From Cheiracanthium punctorium (lineage: Eukaryota > Arthropoda > Arachnida > Araneae > Cheiracanthiidae), in contig JAWZYV010013175.1 of NCBI GenBank assembly GCA_038373885.1, positions 1,240,001 to 1,304,000 of the forward strand: a stretch of DNA of 64,000 bases. The letters run 5' to 3'. Both the position numbers and the translations under genes were made by a program. A model generated the notes under the pieces. The model did no database searches. It was given only the letters and a program-made list of their open reading frames with translations, and was not told the DNA's origin. Positions 11,801 through 23,500 of this stretch are shown here, one piece after another. The first letter of the stretch is position 1. Each line of letters begins with the position of its first letter.

Positions 11801-13316
11801 ATGGAGTCCAAAATTAGGGTCACTAACCGTTTTTCCCAATAATTCAAAAGCGATTTCGTAAAATTTCTAAAATTTGTATTCTATGTATTTTAAGAAACGA
11901 ATAGTCAAAATGAGCCTCCAATTTGGAATAAATGGTGTTCTGTGTTAATTTCGTAGAATAACGTTGATTTTGTCCGTCTAAAGGATCTGGGAATTTCGCC
12001 TCTGTTTTGTGAATATTGCATTAAAACCACCAAGTTTGAGTGTTTGTCGCGAAATTGAGTTTTCATAATCGTTTAGATGATTCAGGGAGATCGAGAACTT
12101 ATAGAGAAGCATGAATTTGGGTGGTTTCAAGGGGAGGTGACGTGATGATTACAAGCGTCCCAAAAGTGGCATGGAGGTTGTGGAATCAATTCCAAGCAAG
12201 TGACGAAGTCCAGTCAAAGCCGACCAAGAGCAAACAATACCAGCAGATCCTCTCTAATTGGATACAAGTACACGACCTATAAACCTGGATCCCTCTTGCA
12301 GCTTATTGGCCTTAATCCCACAACACAAGTACACGACGACGTAGACAGACAATGGCTGTAGAGCTTTCTATAGACCTAGCTGCTGCGTCTGGATAAAGAA
12401 TTTCCAGGCAATCAGTATACAGACGTCTGGTAAAAAGGGACTTTTACGCCTAGCGTCCAGTGGTCTCCCTCTGAGCACATCATAGACGAACTCCATTTGT
12501 CATGGATCCGAATACACCATATAAAACGTATTTTGTTTTTGTCTTTTCCTTGATGAGTCGAGATTCAGCACAGAGTGATTCTCGGCAAGTCGTCATCTAG
12601 AGAAAAAGTAGAACTCTCTATCATCGCTCCAACGCAAGGAAAATCGACCAATTTTGCAACAGGGGGATTCTTGTCTGGGGCGGCATACTATTGGGCAGTT
12701 GTACACCAACGTACGACTTTGATTTCTACAGCCTTATAGAGATGAGTTCCTTGAAGTGCCTGTGATGTTTTTCCGAGGTGGTGTAAAGCAAGGCTTCCTT
12801 TTTATGGGTAATAATGCGTGCCACACAAAACTTACACTTTTCCCGATCTTTTTGAAAAATACAATGATCGAAACACTGGCACGCACAGTTTTCGAATGAT
12901 AGTTCTATAGAGCATGTTTGGGGTGGTCTAGGAAGTACGATTCCACGACGGTTACGCCTTTTACAAGACCCTAGAGGCTTTAAAATCCTTGCATTTAAAA
13001 GATTGAGTTTTATTGGCTCAAACATTTCTTGCCGCCTCATTAACAGTATGACGGCTTGTTTTGAGGCAGGTATATCTGTGCACGGCGTCCACTCTTCATA
13101 GTAGATAGGCATTTCTCGGGATATAATGGCTCAGGATTTAACTGCTTTTCATACAACGTGTATATTAAAAAAAAACGCAATAATTTTCGAAGTTATCATG
13201 CTGATATATGCATTCTCCTATGATAAGACATCTCTGTGCCAAATTTTGGTGCAATAAATCAAATATTGTTTTAGTTGTTATAGAAATGTGTGTTTAAGGA
13301 TAGTTTTGGACACCAG
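11801..13316 (+). pseudogene. decayed Tc1-like transposon with inactive transposase
   Basis: Imperfect inverted repeats bound about 1.5 kb, the normal Tc1 length: ATGGAGTCCAAAATTAGGGT at left and, on the complement, CTGGTGTCCAAAACTATCC at right. Between them fragments in several + frames match a Tc1 transposase in order. An N-terminal helix-turn-helix part lies near 12170-12430. FLDESRFSTE, with the second catalytic Asp region, lies near 12548. FMGNNACHTKL is near 12800, and an IEHVWGGLGSTIPRR segment near 12910, where Tc1 proteins carry the last acidic residue. Stops and frame shifts throughout make it inactive. It would once have cut and pasted the element at TA sites. A minus-strand frame at 12726-13112 is a shadow of this. 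Confidence 0.75.
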
Positions 13317-16300
13317 TATATAACACACGCGAATACCTAAAAATTAATTACACTACATTTTAAAATTCACCCTCCAAGGACTACGGGCGGTCACACTCTC
13401 CTTTTCTCACATACCTTTCTTGAGAAAAAAAACAGTTAGCTATAAAATTCGTGCTTTAAAATATAGTTGTATAGACACAACTACTTTGTCATTAAAAATT
13501 TATTAAAAATTGTTTGCTTAAGAATAACAAGATAAATAAATGTTTAAATCTGGGAAAAGTTAAACGACATTACTTTTCCGTACACCCAATATATTTCGTT
13601 TTTTGTAAATAAAATGAAAATGATAGACGTGTCAGAGAAGTAAGTACACTAGGGACTTTGAAATATTACTTTAGATTACAAAAGTTTAAATGTTTCCCAG
13701 AACGTATATACCTTTTTCTCAATATAAACGCAATAGTAAAGCTTTAAATCAGCAACGTTCCAGCAAATAACTTACATAGTATAAGACTTATGTTCTGCTT
13801 TTTAACCCGATTCATAATATAAACACGTATCTATAGTATACTTTAGCGAGTTTCCGTTTGACAGGTACATGGTTGAAAGGAAGCGTTTGTGCAACAATTC
13901 TCTCCGGGAACCGAAATATATTTTTTGTAAAGAGCTTTTCCTTATTGACGGGCTCAATGGGACTTCATCCTTCACTGGAAATCACTCTGCTTTCGTAAAC
14001 AGGACACACAGTCCGGCATTAAAGTAATACTGGAAAGCATTGCACGAACATGTGAATAAGCTTAAAATAAAATACATTGTATAAAACTAAAAGTTCTAAG
14101 GATATAAGAAGTGGTTTTTTTCCTGAGGAGACGCTGGGGTAAGCGTTCCCTTAATATTTCATAGATTTAATAAAGAATACAAAAAAATTTAATTTTTGAA
14201 CTGGGAATATCGTTAGGCATTTTCTCATTAATAAATGTTCTTATAGTTATTGCTAACCTCTTTTTGTGTGTGCGTGGAAGGGTATGGGAGTTGTATGTGT
14301 GGTTAAAAATGTTGAACTCAGTAGCAGTCGTGAAATTTTTCGAATAGAGAAAATCGTTCTTTTTTACATTTGTTCGTTTTAATCTTGGACCCATCGTGTC
14401 ATTCCCATCGTTGCAAAAACGTTACAAACGTTAAAAAATTACTCAAACGGCGAGCGGAAAAAGGAAATATTTATACCGTTACGCTTTCGAAAACGATGGA
14501 AGTAATTGGATCAAATCTCTGTAAAACACGGGGTTAAATTTCGAACTGATTGAACTTGCAGTGGATTGAAAACAGTTTGAATTTGTTCCTTTTCGTCCAA
14601 AGCAAAATTTTGAAAATAAAAATGTTCTGCCTTTTGAAGCGCGTTAAGTACAAAAAATAAACGTAAAAATTTACCATGCCTTTTTCTCCATTTATCACTT
14701 AATTTAATTCTCTAAGGTAAATCACGTTAAGGAAAATCTACTTAAACGATTTATCTTCTCTACGTAATGATTTATCTACTATTCACCGCTTATCCACCAG
14801 TGATAATCCAATAATAATGATGGAATTGGTGTAATTCTGCTAATAGAATTACAAGAGTTGTTCATCACATGCGACTTCATTTTCATAATAAGGTCTAATT
14901 CCTGTATTCAGCGTGATACAAGCAAGAAATCGCACAAAGCTGTAAATCGCAAATGACAGAGAGCAATTCAAAAATACTTACATTATCCTCGGAGTGTTTC
15001 TTTTTTGCGTTACTACAGTACATTTAAACGCAAAAGTGAGTAACAGAAAGTTGTTAAATCTATTTTTAATGGTTTCGCGTACAATAGTTGATCACCAGTT
15101 GTGATTACCCGTAATTTTGAAAGAGCTTGCGAGATATTTCTTAAATACGTACTTTAAACGTAAAAAGAAGATCGTACAAGAATCAGCATTTTTGAAAGAA
15201 TTAAAGTAATTTTAGAACGTTTAAGTAACTCAGTCATTCGTCTAATATATAAGTTTCAGAAAATGTTTTTTCTCTTGTAATGCTTGTCTTCACACTACAG
15301 AGCATTGGTTTTTTGTAAAAAGAAATTTTTCGTATGTTTTATAAAACGTTGGTTACAATTACTAACAGTCACTGTTATAATTATCTATAATACAGGATAA
15401 GTTCATATATTTATCTACCTGTACAACGATACCTAATTGAGGTGCGTATGAGTATATTCTACGGTCAATACATTTATGTAAGAAGTGCAAATCAAGTCAT
15501 TGCATTAGTTAGCAATTTTGTTACATTGATTTTTTATAAGGTTGCTGGTAACAACTTGGAGCCTCTAGGTAAAAAATCTCTCTAGGTAAATCTTTTATAA
15601 TATTTTCATGATAAAATCTGAAAACTGTTATTTGTTATTAAAAATGCATAAAAGAGCCAAAAGCTATTTTGAAAAAAGAAAAGAAAAGAAAAAAATATTA
15701 CTTGTTCATTTTATTTCATGATCTAAAAAACCGAATTAATTATAAGTCATTCTCCATACCAATATCTGTTATATTTAACCTCTTCACATCCCACAAAATT
15801 CTCAAATTGAGCAGCAATCTCATAACTGTTTCTAAAAGACTATTACACTTTAAAACAACAAATAGAAAGGGTATTTTTAAATAATTTTACAAATGAAGTC
15901 CTAGTTATCAATCTCTGTTTCAGTTGTAAAAAGTTACTATCTCCAATAAATGAAACTGTCCAGACGCTTTTAAAGGTAAATAATGTCCTAAAAATTCTTT
16001 TCAGCTATTTGAATTTCGAAAAAAAAAAAAAAAACATTCACAAATTCAACTTCGGAAATTTCAATGACATTCAAATATTCTTTTGGTAAAAGGAAAACCA
16101 AGATAAAATGACGGCAAACAAAAACGAAATGTGTGTGTCAGTGTGTAAGATTTACACATTCACATGCGTTAAAATCATTTATTGAAAATTAAATCATCGA
16201 CTCATATGTACGTCAATTCAGAACTACGAAAAATCTTAATAATCCTTTATAACAGTGAAAACAGAAATGTACACATATGTGTACCTCTGGCACGAAGATG

Positions 16301-16620
16301 TTAAAACACGAGATGCTTCAATTATCGTTCTATAATGTGATAAAATTTTATTGATGTTTTTAGTTTATAATTTTTTTAGAAACCTTTGTAAAAAGCACAC
16401 ATGGCAATATTAATACGGTAGTAATAAAAAATGTAAGATAAACGGTTTCTTTGTGAAATGACAAAATGTATTTTCCTTTTCAAAAGCTTTTCCTCATTTA
16501 AATGCAGCAGAAAAATAATTAATTTTCATGTATTTTATTGTATACTATTATAGGGGAAAAAGTTATAGCGAGTTTTTCTATATAAAGTATTACTTGTTTA
16601 TTCGTTTGTTTGTTATGGCA
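13317..16620. other. intergenic or upstream-intron sequence, no gene recognised
   Basis: AT-rich and without coding character. If the Ig gene's signal-peptide exon is far upstream, all of this would be intron. I could not find an ATG-to-donor exon that ends with one base of a codon, as the first visible exon requires. An A tract lies at 16020-16034. Confidence 0.5.
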
Positions 16621-16624
16621 AGTC

Positions 16625-16810
16625 TACACGTATGTAGGGGGTGCCTTGTTCGTAGGACTTTTTAATGGGCTCTAACGCGCGTTCATATTACATCTGGAGG
16701 AAACCGACTATAACTTCAGACTAATAGAACGACAGGGTCGGACGAGAGGCCTTTAAACTTCAGACGTCTATCATTTCAGTGGCTTATCCACTCGGCCATG
16801 GTAGGGCCCT
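16625..16810 (-). mobile_element. SINE B copy with tRNA-like head
   Basis: On the complement the head reads CCATGGCCGAGTGGATAAGC, an excellent pol III A box, followed by a body shared with the copies at 36854-37096 and 59946-60058 (TTTCCTCCAGATG, CGCGTTAGAGCCC). The B box is eroded. No intact target duplication was found. Confidence 0.6.
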
Positions 16811-16924
16811 AAACTGTATTACATGAGTCTACTACTTGTGACCATGTCATAGTACTAAGTCAGGAAATGATGTTCAGACTTCTCGCAATTAAAAAAAGGA
16901 TCTGCACGTCAAAAATATGCCATT

Positions 16925-16992
16925 AGTTAAAATCGAGCTTACAGCCACAAATTTGCAAGACCAGTGCTCTAACCTCTCGGTTATGGCTAGAT
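16925..16992 (-). repeat. tRNA-like pseudogene or SINE head
   Basis: The complement reads as a tRNA-like stretch with GAGAGGTTAGAGCACTGG (A box) and GTAAGCTCGATTTTAA (weak B box). The 3' half does not pair into a proper cloverleaf, so I treat it as tRNA-derived repeat rather than a gene. Confidence 0.4.
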
Positions 16993-17459
16993 ACTTTAAC
17001 TATTCTTTTGAAAACAAATTTGTATTATTGTAAGGCTAAAACTCTAATATCATTTTATTAGGTTTTAAATAGGCCTATAGATTCCAATTTGTTGCATGAT
17101 CCTGTGTTATCACCGAAAATGCACAATAATGTTAAATTTCAAAACCGTAGTTCGATTAGAAAATAATTGAAGATTTGAAAAAAATGTGACACAAATCGAG
17201 AGACAGAAAAGGAATCAATAAAAATGTCTAAAAAATGTACCAACGGTTCAGAAAGCACAAAATTAAATTTTGTTACCTGGGTTTATAGCTGTTATGTGAG
17301 AGGGTGTTAAATCTTAATTTATATTTTGTTAAGGCCAGCTTTCTGAAACTTTTATTTATCTTTATTTCAGTTATAAGCTAAGCGTTGTACACTTAAAAAA
17401 CCATTCTTGTCAGGCGATTTAATTCTCACTAAATTAATACTGTTCTTTCTCTTTTTCAG

Positions 17460-17563
17460 CTGATCTAGAGCCTGAATTTGCTGAGAGAATAGGAAACAAA
17501 ACTGCAGTTATAGGAGAAAACGTAGAATTATCTTGTGTCGTAGAGAACTTGGGGTCCTACCGG
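17460..17563 (+). CDS. Ig gene exon 1 of 8 visible: start of Ig1
   Basis: A pyrimidine-rich acceptor ending CTTTTTCAG precedes 17460, and the donor GTAAGAT follows 17563. The first two bases complete a codon begun in an unseen exon, then 34 codons run from DLEPEFAERIGNKTAVIGEN to GSYR. This holds the first half of Ig1 with Cys25 and ends at a codon boundary, a split conserved in DIP/lachesin genes. Confidence 0.9.
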
Positions 17564-20500
17564 GTAAGATATTTTTCTCGGAAAACTGATAATCTTTTTT
17601 GCCATGAAAAATACATTTCATTTTTTTAACAATAAAGATAAATAATGTCACACGTATTTTTACATAACATAAATCTTTGACTGTCCTAATTGTCTCAGAA
17701 TTGAGCTTGAACAAAGTTAGGTCAAAAAAACCAAAAAAGGTTACTGCGCTCAAAGACCTAGCATATGTTGCGCTGGGCACACAGAGACAATCTCTGGCGT
17801 CGTTTCTTAGCACCGAAATGAGCAAACTAGTTAAAGCAAATAAGATACTAAAAAATGATTTTCAATCGTTATTCGTGGAACATGATCATGCATGCAGCTA
17901 GAAAACAAATTAGGGGAGGCCCAAAAAGTGAAACATTCAGAATTTCTTACAAAAAAAAAGGTTAATTGTTATAATTCTATTTACAAAATTCAAATTTTGC
18001 GATAATCAATCTCTGGCTACGTCCCTGTGCCTAATCTATGTATGTTATTTTATTTACCAATATAAAAGAACTGTAAATATCATGTACACAATTTTGGAAG
18101 GAGAGTATTTTTTAAAAAACATCTATTTGTATTAATTTTGTTTGTTTCAAACAGATGAACGCCTTCAAAATGCATTTTAGAAATTCGCAGTCCACAAATG
18201 TAAATATAAGGGAATTCTTTTGTGTAAAATAACTATTCATGCTCTGGCATAGTCAATGGAGTACATGATATAGAACATATAAGTTATGTGTTTACAATAC
18301 ATTTTGATGCACTTGATACATATTTACAGCATTAATACGAGACGGAAATATAGATCGTCAAACCAAAATCACAAACTATTTTGAACTTTGTTGGAGTTTG
18401 TTGAAGAAGTGTTTAGAAAGTGTTAAAAAAGTTGTGCAACACAGTACTGAATTTATTCTCTCTCTTGCTTTTTTATTTTAAGCTTTATCAACCGTTCAGT
18501 ATATTTACAGCCTAATTAAATACTCACGACTCCTTAGGTTTTGAGGATAACCTCCGACGAAGCTTCTGAAGAGCCGCCACCCTTCACAAAATCGTTTTAT
18601 TCTCGACTAAAAAGTTGTACTAATTTTCAGTTTTAAGAAAACAATGTTCAGTTATAATAAATACACTAAGTCAAAACCTTGATTCGTATCATTCCCTTTT
18701 GTGAACGCTTTTTCAAACATTAAAAATAGTAATAAAACTAAAACGATTCAATGTCGAAAACTAAAATGTTGCTTCATTTAATATCATGCATTTCAGAAAA
18801 TGCGACTTTTTAATTACATCAAAATCTTTTTTTTTTAATGCAGCATAGCTAATAAAAAGACTTTCACGTTCACAAAAATATGAAAGAAAGAATAAATATT
18901 ACATCTGATGCTCAGGTTTCGTTGAAATCTAAAAACATTAATTATTATAAGTGCAATAATCCTTGCTTCAAGCTCCTCAAAGAAATAGCAGCATAGAACT
19001 AAGAACAAAATTACTTTGCGACTTTAAATCTTTCACAAAATCAAAAATATTAAAAATGACAAAAATAAAAAATGCGCATTAGGAAGTTCACGTGTTATTA
19101 GAAAGGGAGAAACCTCTTCAGTTACGAAAGAGCAACTCGGCATAACATTAAAAGCATATAAAACATCAATTCCGCATTCATCTTTATTTTACTGTTTTAG
19201 TTTTATGACCAGCATCGATATTGCTTTTGCTACCTGAGTTACACGGCCGTATCTCTTCATGTTTTGCAAAATGTCATCAATTACGTTTTTGGGCAGTTAA
19301 ATCTAATTCACATTCAGAATAGTTTCGCTACATTAACCATGGATAAGGAAGAAAAGTTAAAATGCACGGAAATTCGTATCGACCGCTATCGAATCAATAA
19401 AACAGTTTCATTAATAATTTTTTTTTCATCCCTATTCCTTTCAATGCCCGAATATATTTATAATGGCGCACTCGCTATTATAGTGAATGGAATGATCATA
19501 TTTCTTCATTTAATGGATACTTCTTTTATTCCTTTTTTTTCATTGTATAGAGAGATTCACGTTAGAAAATTATTTCAGGGACTAAATTTATATATCTACC
19601 TAACTGAAAGAAAATACTTCAATGTACATTAATTTAAGGTAGCTGGGCATTTTTCTATGCAAAACAGGTTGAAATACAGACGCAAAATATATGATAAAAT
19701 GCATGAGAAAGCTGAATTTAAAAGAAGAAGCATTTACAATGAAATATTAAAATACTGATGCGTATATAAAAGAAAAAGAATGTTTCTTTTTTTCAATAGC
19801 CGGCCTCTGCCTTGAAGGCTTTGTTCACAAGAGGCCGGAATTGTTGGCCTCTTTGTTATGGGAGCACCTAGAAGGTGGACCAAAGTCGGTGGTCTATTTT
19901 GAACCATGGTCTAGAGAATACTTTCTTTAAAATTAGATGTCCACTCACGAAAGCTTCCGTTTAAGACAGTGTATTCATGTCAAGAGAATTATCTCACGTC
20001 TGCATCTAAGAATGAAACGAAGAAAGCGAATAGTCACTAAGCAGGATCTAAACTCTTGATTATTGAATATTTTTAGAACGTAACTGAGAGCGTAAAAAGT
20101 TACTCTTTTTGACCAAATAATTTTGGTAAAAGTAAATATGGACTTTATATATCAGTAAATCCACAACTTCTTAATCTACAGAAAATTAAACATTTACTCT
20201 TTTAGAAGATAGATGTTTTGGATGTTTAAAGAGTGACAAGTCACTCTTAAGAAATGAAATGGTACCCAAATCATGCTTCTTCTAAAATGTTAAGAGTGTA
20301 AAAAGCAATTCCTTTGAATCAAATTATTTTAGCGATGTTTTAATAGTCACCATATGCACTAGACAGTGTCAATTCCCAAGTCTTTATTCTATACAAGATT
20401 GAGTTCTTTCTCTGCAAATTGAGTGACTATTCACGCCCGAGAAATGAAATGGCAGCCAAATCATGGTTGCATCCGGCTTGGATATATTCAACCTTTGAGA

Positions 20501-23500
20501 CTGTAAAAAGTGAATCCTTTTAACCAAATCCTTTTCGGAAGAAATACTTGATATTCATTCCATCAAAGCTTAACTTTCTAACTTTTTACTTGCTCTATAG
20601 AAGATTTAACACTTAATCTTTTAGCGATTTGATGCTTTAACCGCCATTTCACTTCTCATGAGGGACTCTTTTGCGCTTTTAGTTTAGGCGTGATTGAAAC
20701 TTGATGGCGTGCAAAAATTGACATCGGTGACTTCCTGACGACAGCCAAAAGCATGTTTAGCAAATCCACATCGTATTCAAATCAAAAAAGTTTCTGTTTT
20801 GTTTTACCTTTCAGGTTGCCTGGCTGCGAGTAGAAAGCCAAACAATTCTAAGCATTCACACACACGTAATTACGAGGAATTACAGGATCTCACTCAGTCA
20901 CAGAGACCACCAGCACTGGAACCTGAATATCTCAGACGTGAGAGAGCAGGATCGCGGCGGCTATATGTGTCAAATTAATACTGTCCCAATGAAGAAACAA
21001 GTTGGATACTTAGAAGTTGTAGGTAAGACACTCTCGGGCATTTGATTTTTCTTTAAGTTTCGACAAACACACATCCATACGAGGAGTTCAAGGGGGAGCA
21101 AGAAAGGTAAATCATACGAAATGCATCCATTAACACTGTCCAACACAGTTACATTTTATACGCATATAAAACAGCATAACAAAAAATTCAAAAACAATCT
21201 TATTAAGGTTCACTCCCCGCCATTTGAGTGTAATTTGTTCTTATGTATTTGCCTGTGGCTCTTCTATCAACCTATCAACTATTTTCAGCTTAGTTTTAAA
21301 ATGTTAAAAACAAGAACAGTAAACTATGACGAACGCAATTTTTTAATATACAATTAATCAATATATAGATGAGTTAACTATCAGAAATAAATAAATAAAA
21401 TTGAACGTACATTATAATCAATTAATAAAATAATAATACGTAGTAAAAATACTACATACATTGAATAAAGCCTCAGCATTACATATACCATAACTTGTAA
21501 ACGAATTTTTAATAATACTTCAGTCAAAATCGATAAGGCTTATGACATCGGAAATTGGTTCTGCCCTAACAACACTACCAGATGCCAGCATTTATTAGAC
21601 ATTGAGAAATAAATAGCTCTACGAAAACATTTATCACTTATTTTCTTAACGTAGTTCTGGAATGTTCTTTAAAACATTAATCTAAGAAAATATAGTATGT
21701 GTGTTGTGTAGAATATAAATACATGTTTCTATATGACTAAACAAAATTATCAGATTATCATGAAAATATTTTTTTACAGACCCTTTGAATGAATTATATT
21801 ATGTGATTTGTGATGAATATCACATATTAATTTGGTTACTTTGTTTGCTTTCTACCATTTCTATGAAAAAGAAAACGAGTATACTGTAAAACCACATATG
21901 GCACAGTTCAAACTGTGTTTTTACTTACATAGTTATGATATATGGGGAATGTAGCATACAAACATCTTGGTGTTCTGCGTGATAAAAGTTAGTAATATAC
22001 AGGATGTCCCAAAAAAAGACATTTTAAAAATCAATGACAGCAATCCACACACAAAAAAAGAAGTAGAAAACGCTATAGAAACGTATGGTTTTCTGCACTA
22101 ATCATCGGACACCAATGAATTTTATATTCATAGTATTCAAAACTAGTTCTAAAAGTGACAAATAGAAGGCGCTGTTCAACGAAAAAAAAATGGAAAGACT
22201 GCATAAAAATGCTGCAATGACTGTTCGAAAAACTAATGAACGATATTCTCTAAATAAACATCATTTCCAATAACAACATTGCTGCAGGTTAACATTTCAG
22301 AAACCTTTTCATGCATTTGAGCTGAAATGTTCTCACATGCAACAGAAGTATGCTGCATTTAAATATTAGCACACAGTTCAGTATTGCATGAACATTAAAA
22401 ATTTTCAAGTAGTAAAGACATTGTGTAAAAGTATTATCGAAGTTGCTTGGCCGATTGTGAAACTTACTTTGACTGTATAATCTTTCAGTGCCTCCACAAT
22501 TCACAAACACAGAGCGAAACTCAGAGGTTTTAGCCCGGGAAGGGACCAACGTCACTCTCAGTTGCGCGGTGACAGGTCATCCGCATCCTGTCGTCACGTG
22601 GCATAGGGAAGACGGACAGACATTCCCTGCTGGCACAGCGCACAAAGACCATCAACGTAAGTTATGTACCACGGTTATTGCTCGTTTTACAGCAAGTGAT
22701 AACCTTTGAATTTAATATATTTATATCTATGTATGAATGGGTATTTTTGAATGTACGACTGAATTTCTTAGATTTTTTTAAAAAATAGTATAAGCAGTTT
22801 TCCGTGCATTTAAAAAAAATATTAACTCTATCTGTATTACGCTTAGAAAATTCGTATATTTTAAATAAATGCTAGATTACTCTACTGCTGCAATATACAG
22901 GTGAAAAGAACGAAAATTATCCCTATCTATGGACCTTTAGCGGGCATTCCGTTCAACCGATCGAGATGAGATTTCAGGATCTCGATCGGTTGAACGGAAT
23001 CCTGAAATCTCATCTCGTAGGTATTGTTATTCACAGGCATGAGCTCAAAATTCTGTGAACGACGACAAAGTGGCTCTCACGGTTACAGTTACAGAAACTC
23101 AAAATTTTCGAATAGAACGGCCAATTTTTTCCGCTGCAAAATGCTCAGTGAATGCGAGAACTTTAAAGAGCGTTGGAACGGTACATGTATCACAAAAAAC
23201 GGATGCGCTATTCACTCACAAAATTACAGCTGAACTTTCGTTGCCACAGTCATTGCGTTAGCATGTGCAAGCTCCCGACTGAAAAATCGACATTCCCACC
23301 TTGTTTCTTATTGGTTTTTTTTACGCTAAAGATTTATCTATCGAACGTCGATCTGTGATTGGTGTCTTGAATTTTCATATGCAAATTTTCTCCGTGTCCC
23401 CGATCGTGTTTTTATCGGCAGTTTACAGAGCTGTTTTTTTTCAAAACACGTCCATTTTTTGTGATGCGCGCACCGTTCTAACACTCTTTGGGGTTTTTGC

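Noticed and set aside
18003..18028. Single hAT-like terminus CTGGCTACGTCCCTG
   Set aside because: No partner end or target duplication was found nearby, so no element was called.
19264..19632. 122-codon + frame with hydrophobic stretches in intron 1
   Set aside because: AT-driven hydrophobic residues, no family resemblance, and it lies in the intron of a gene on the same strand without splice support.
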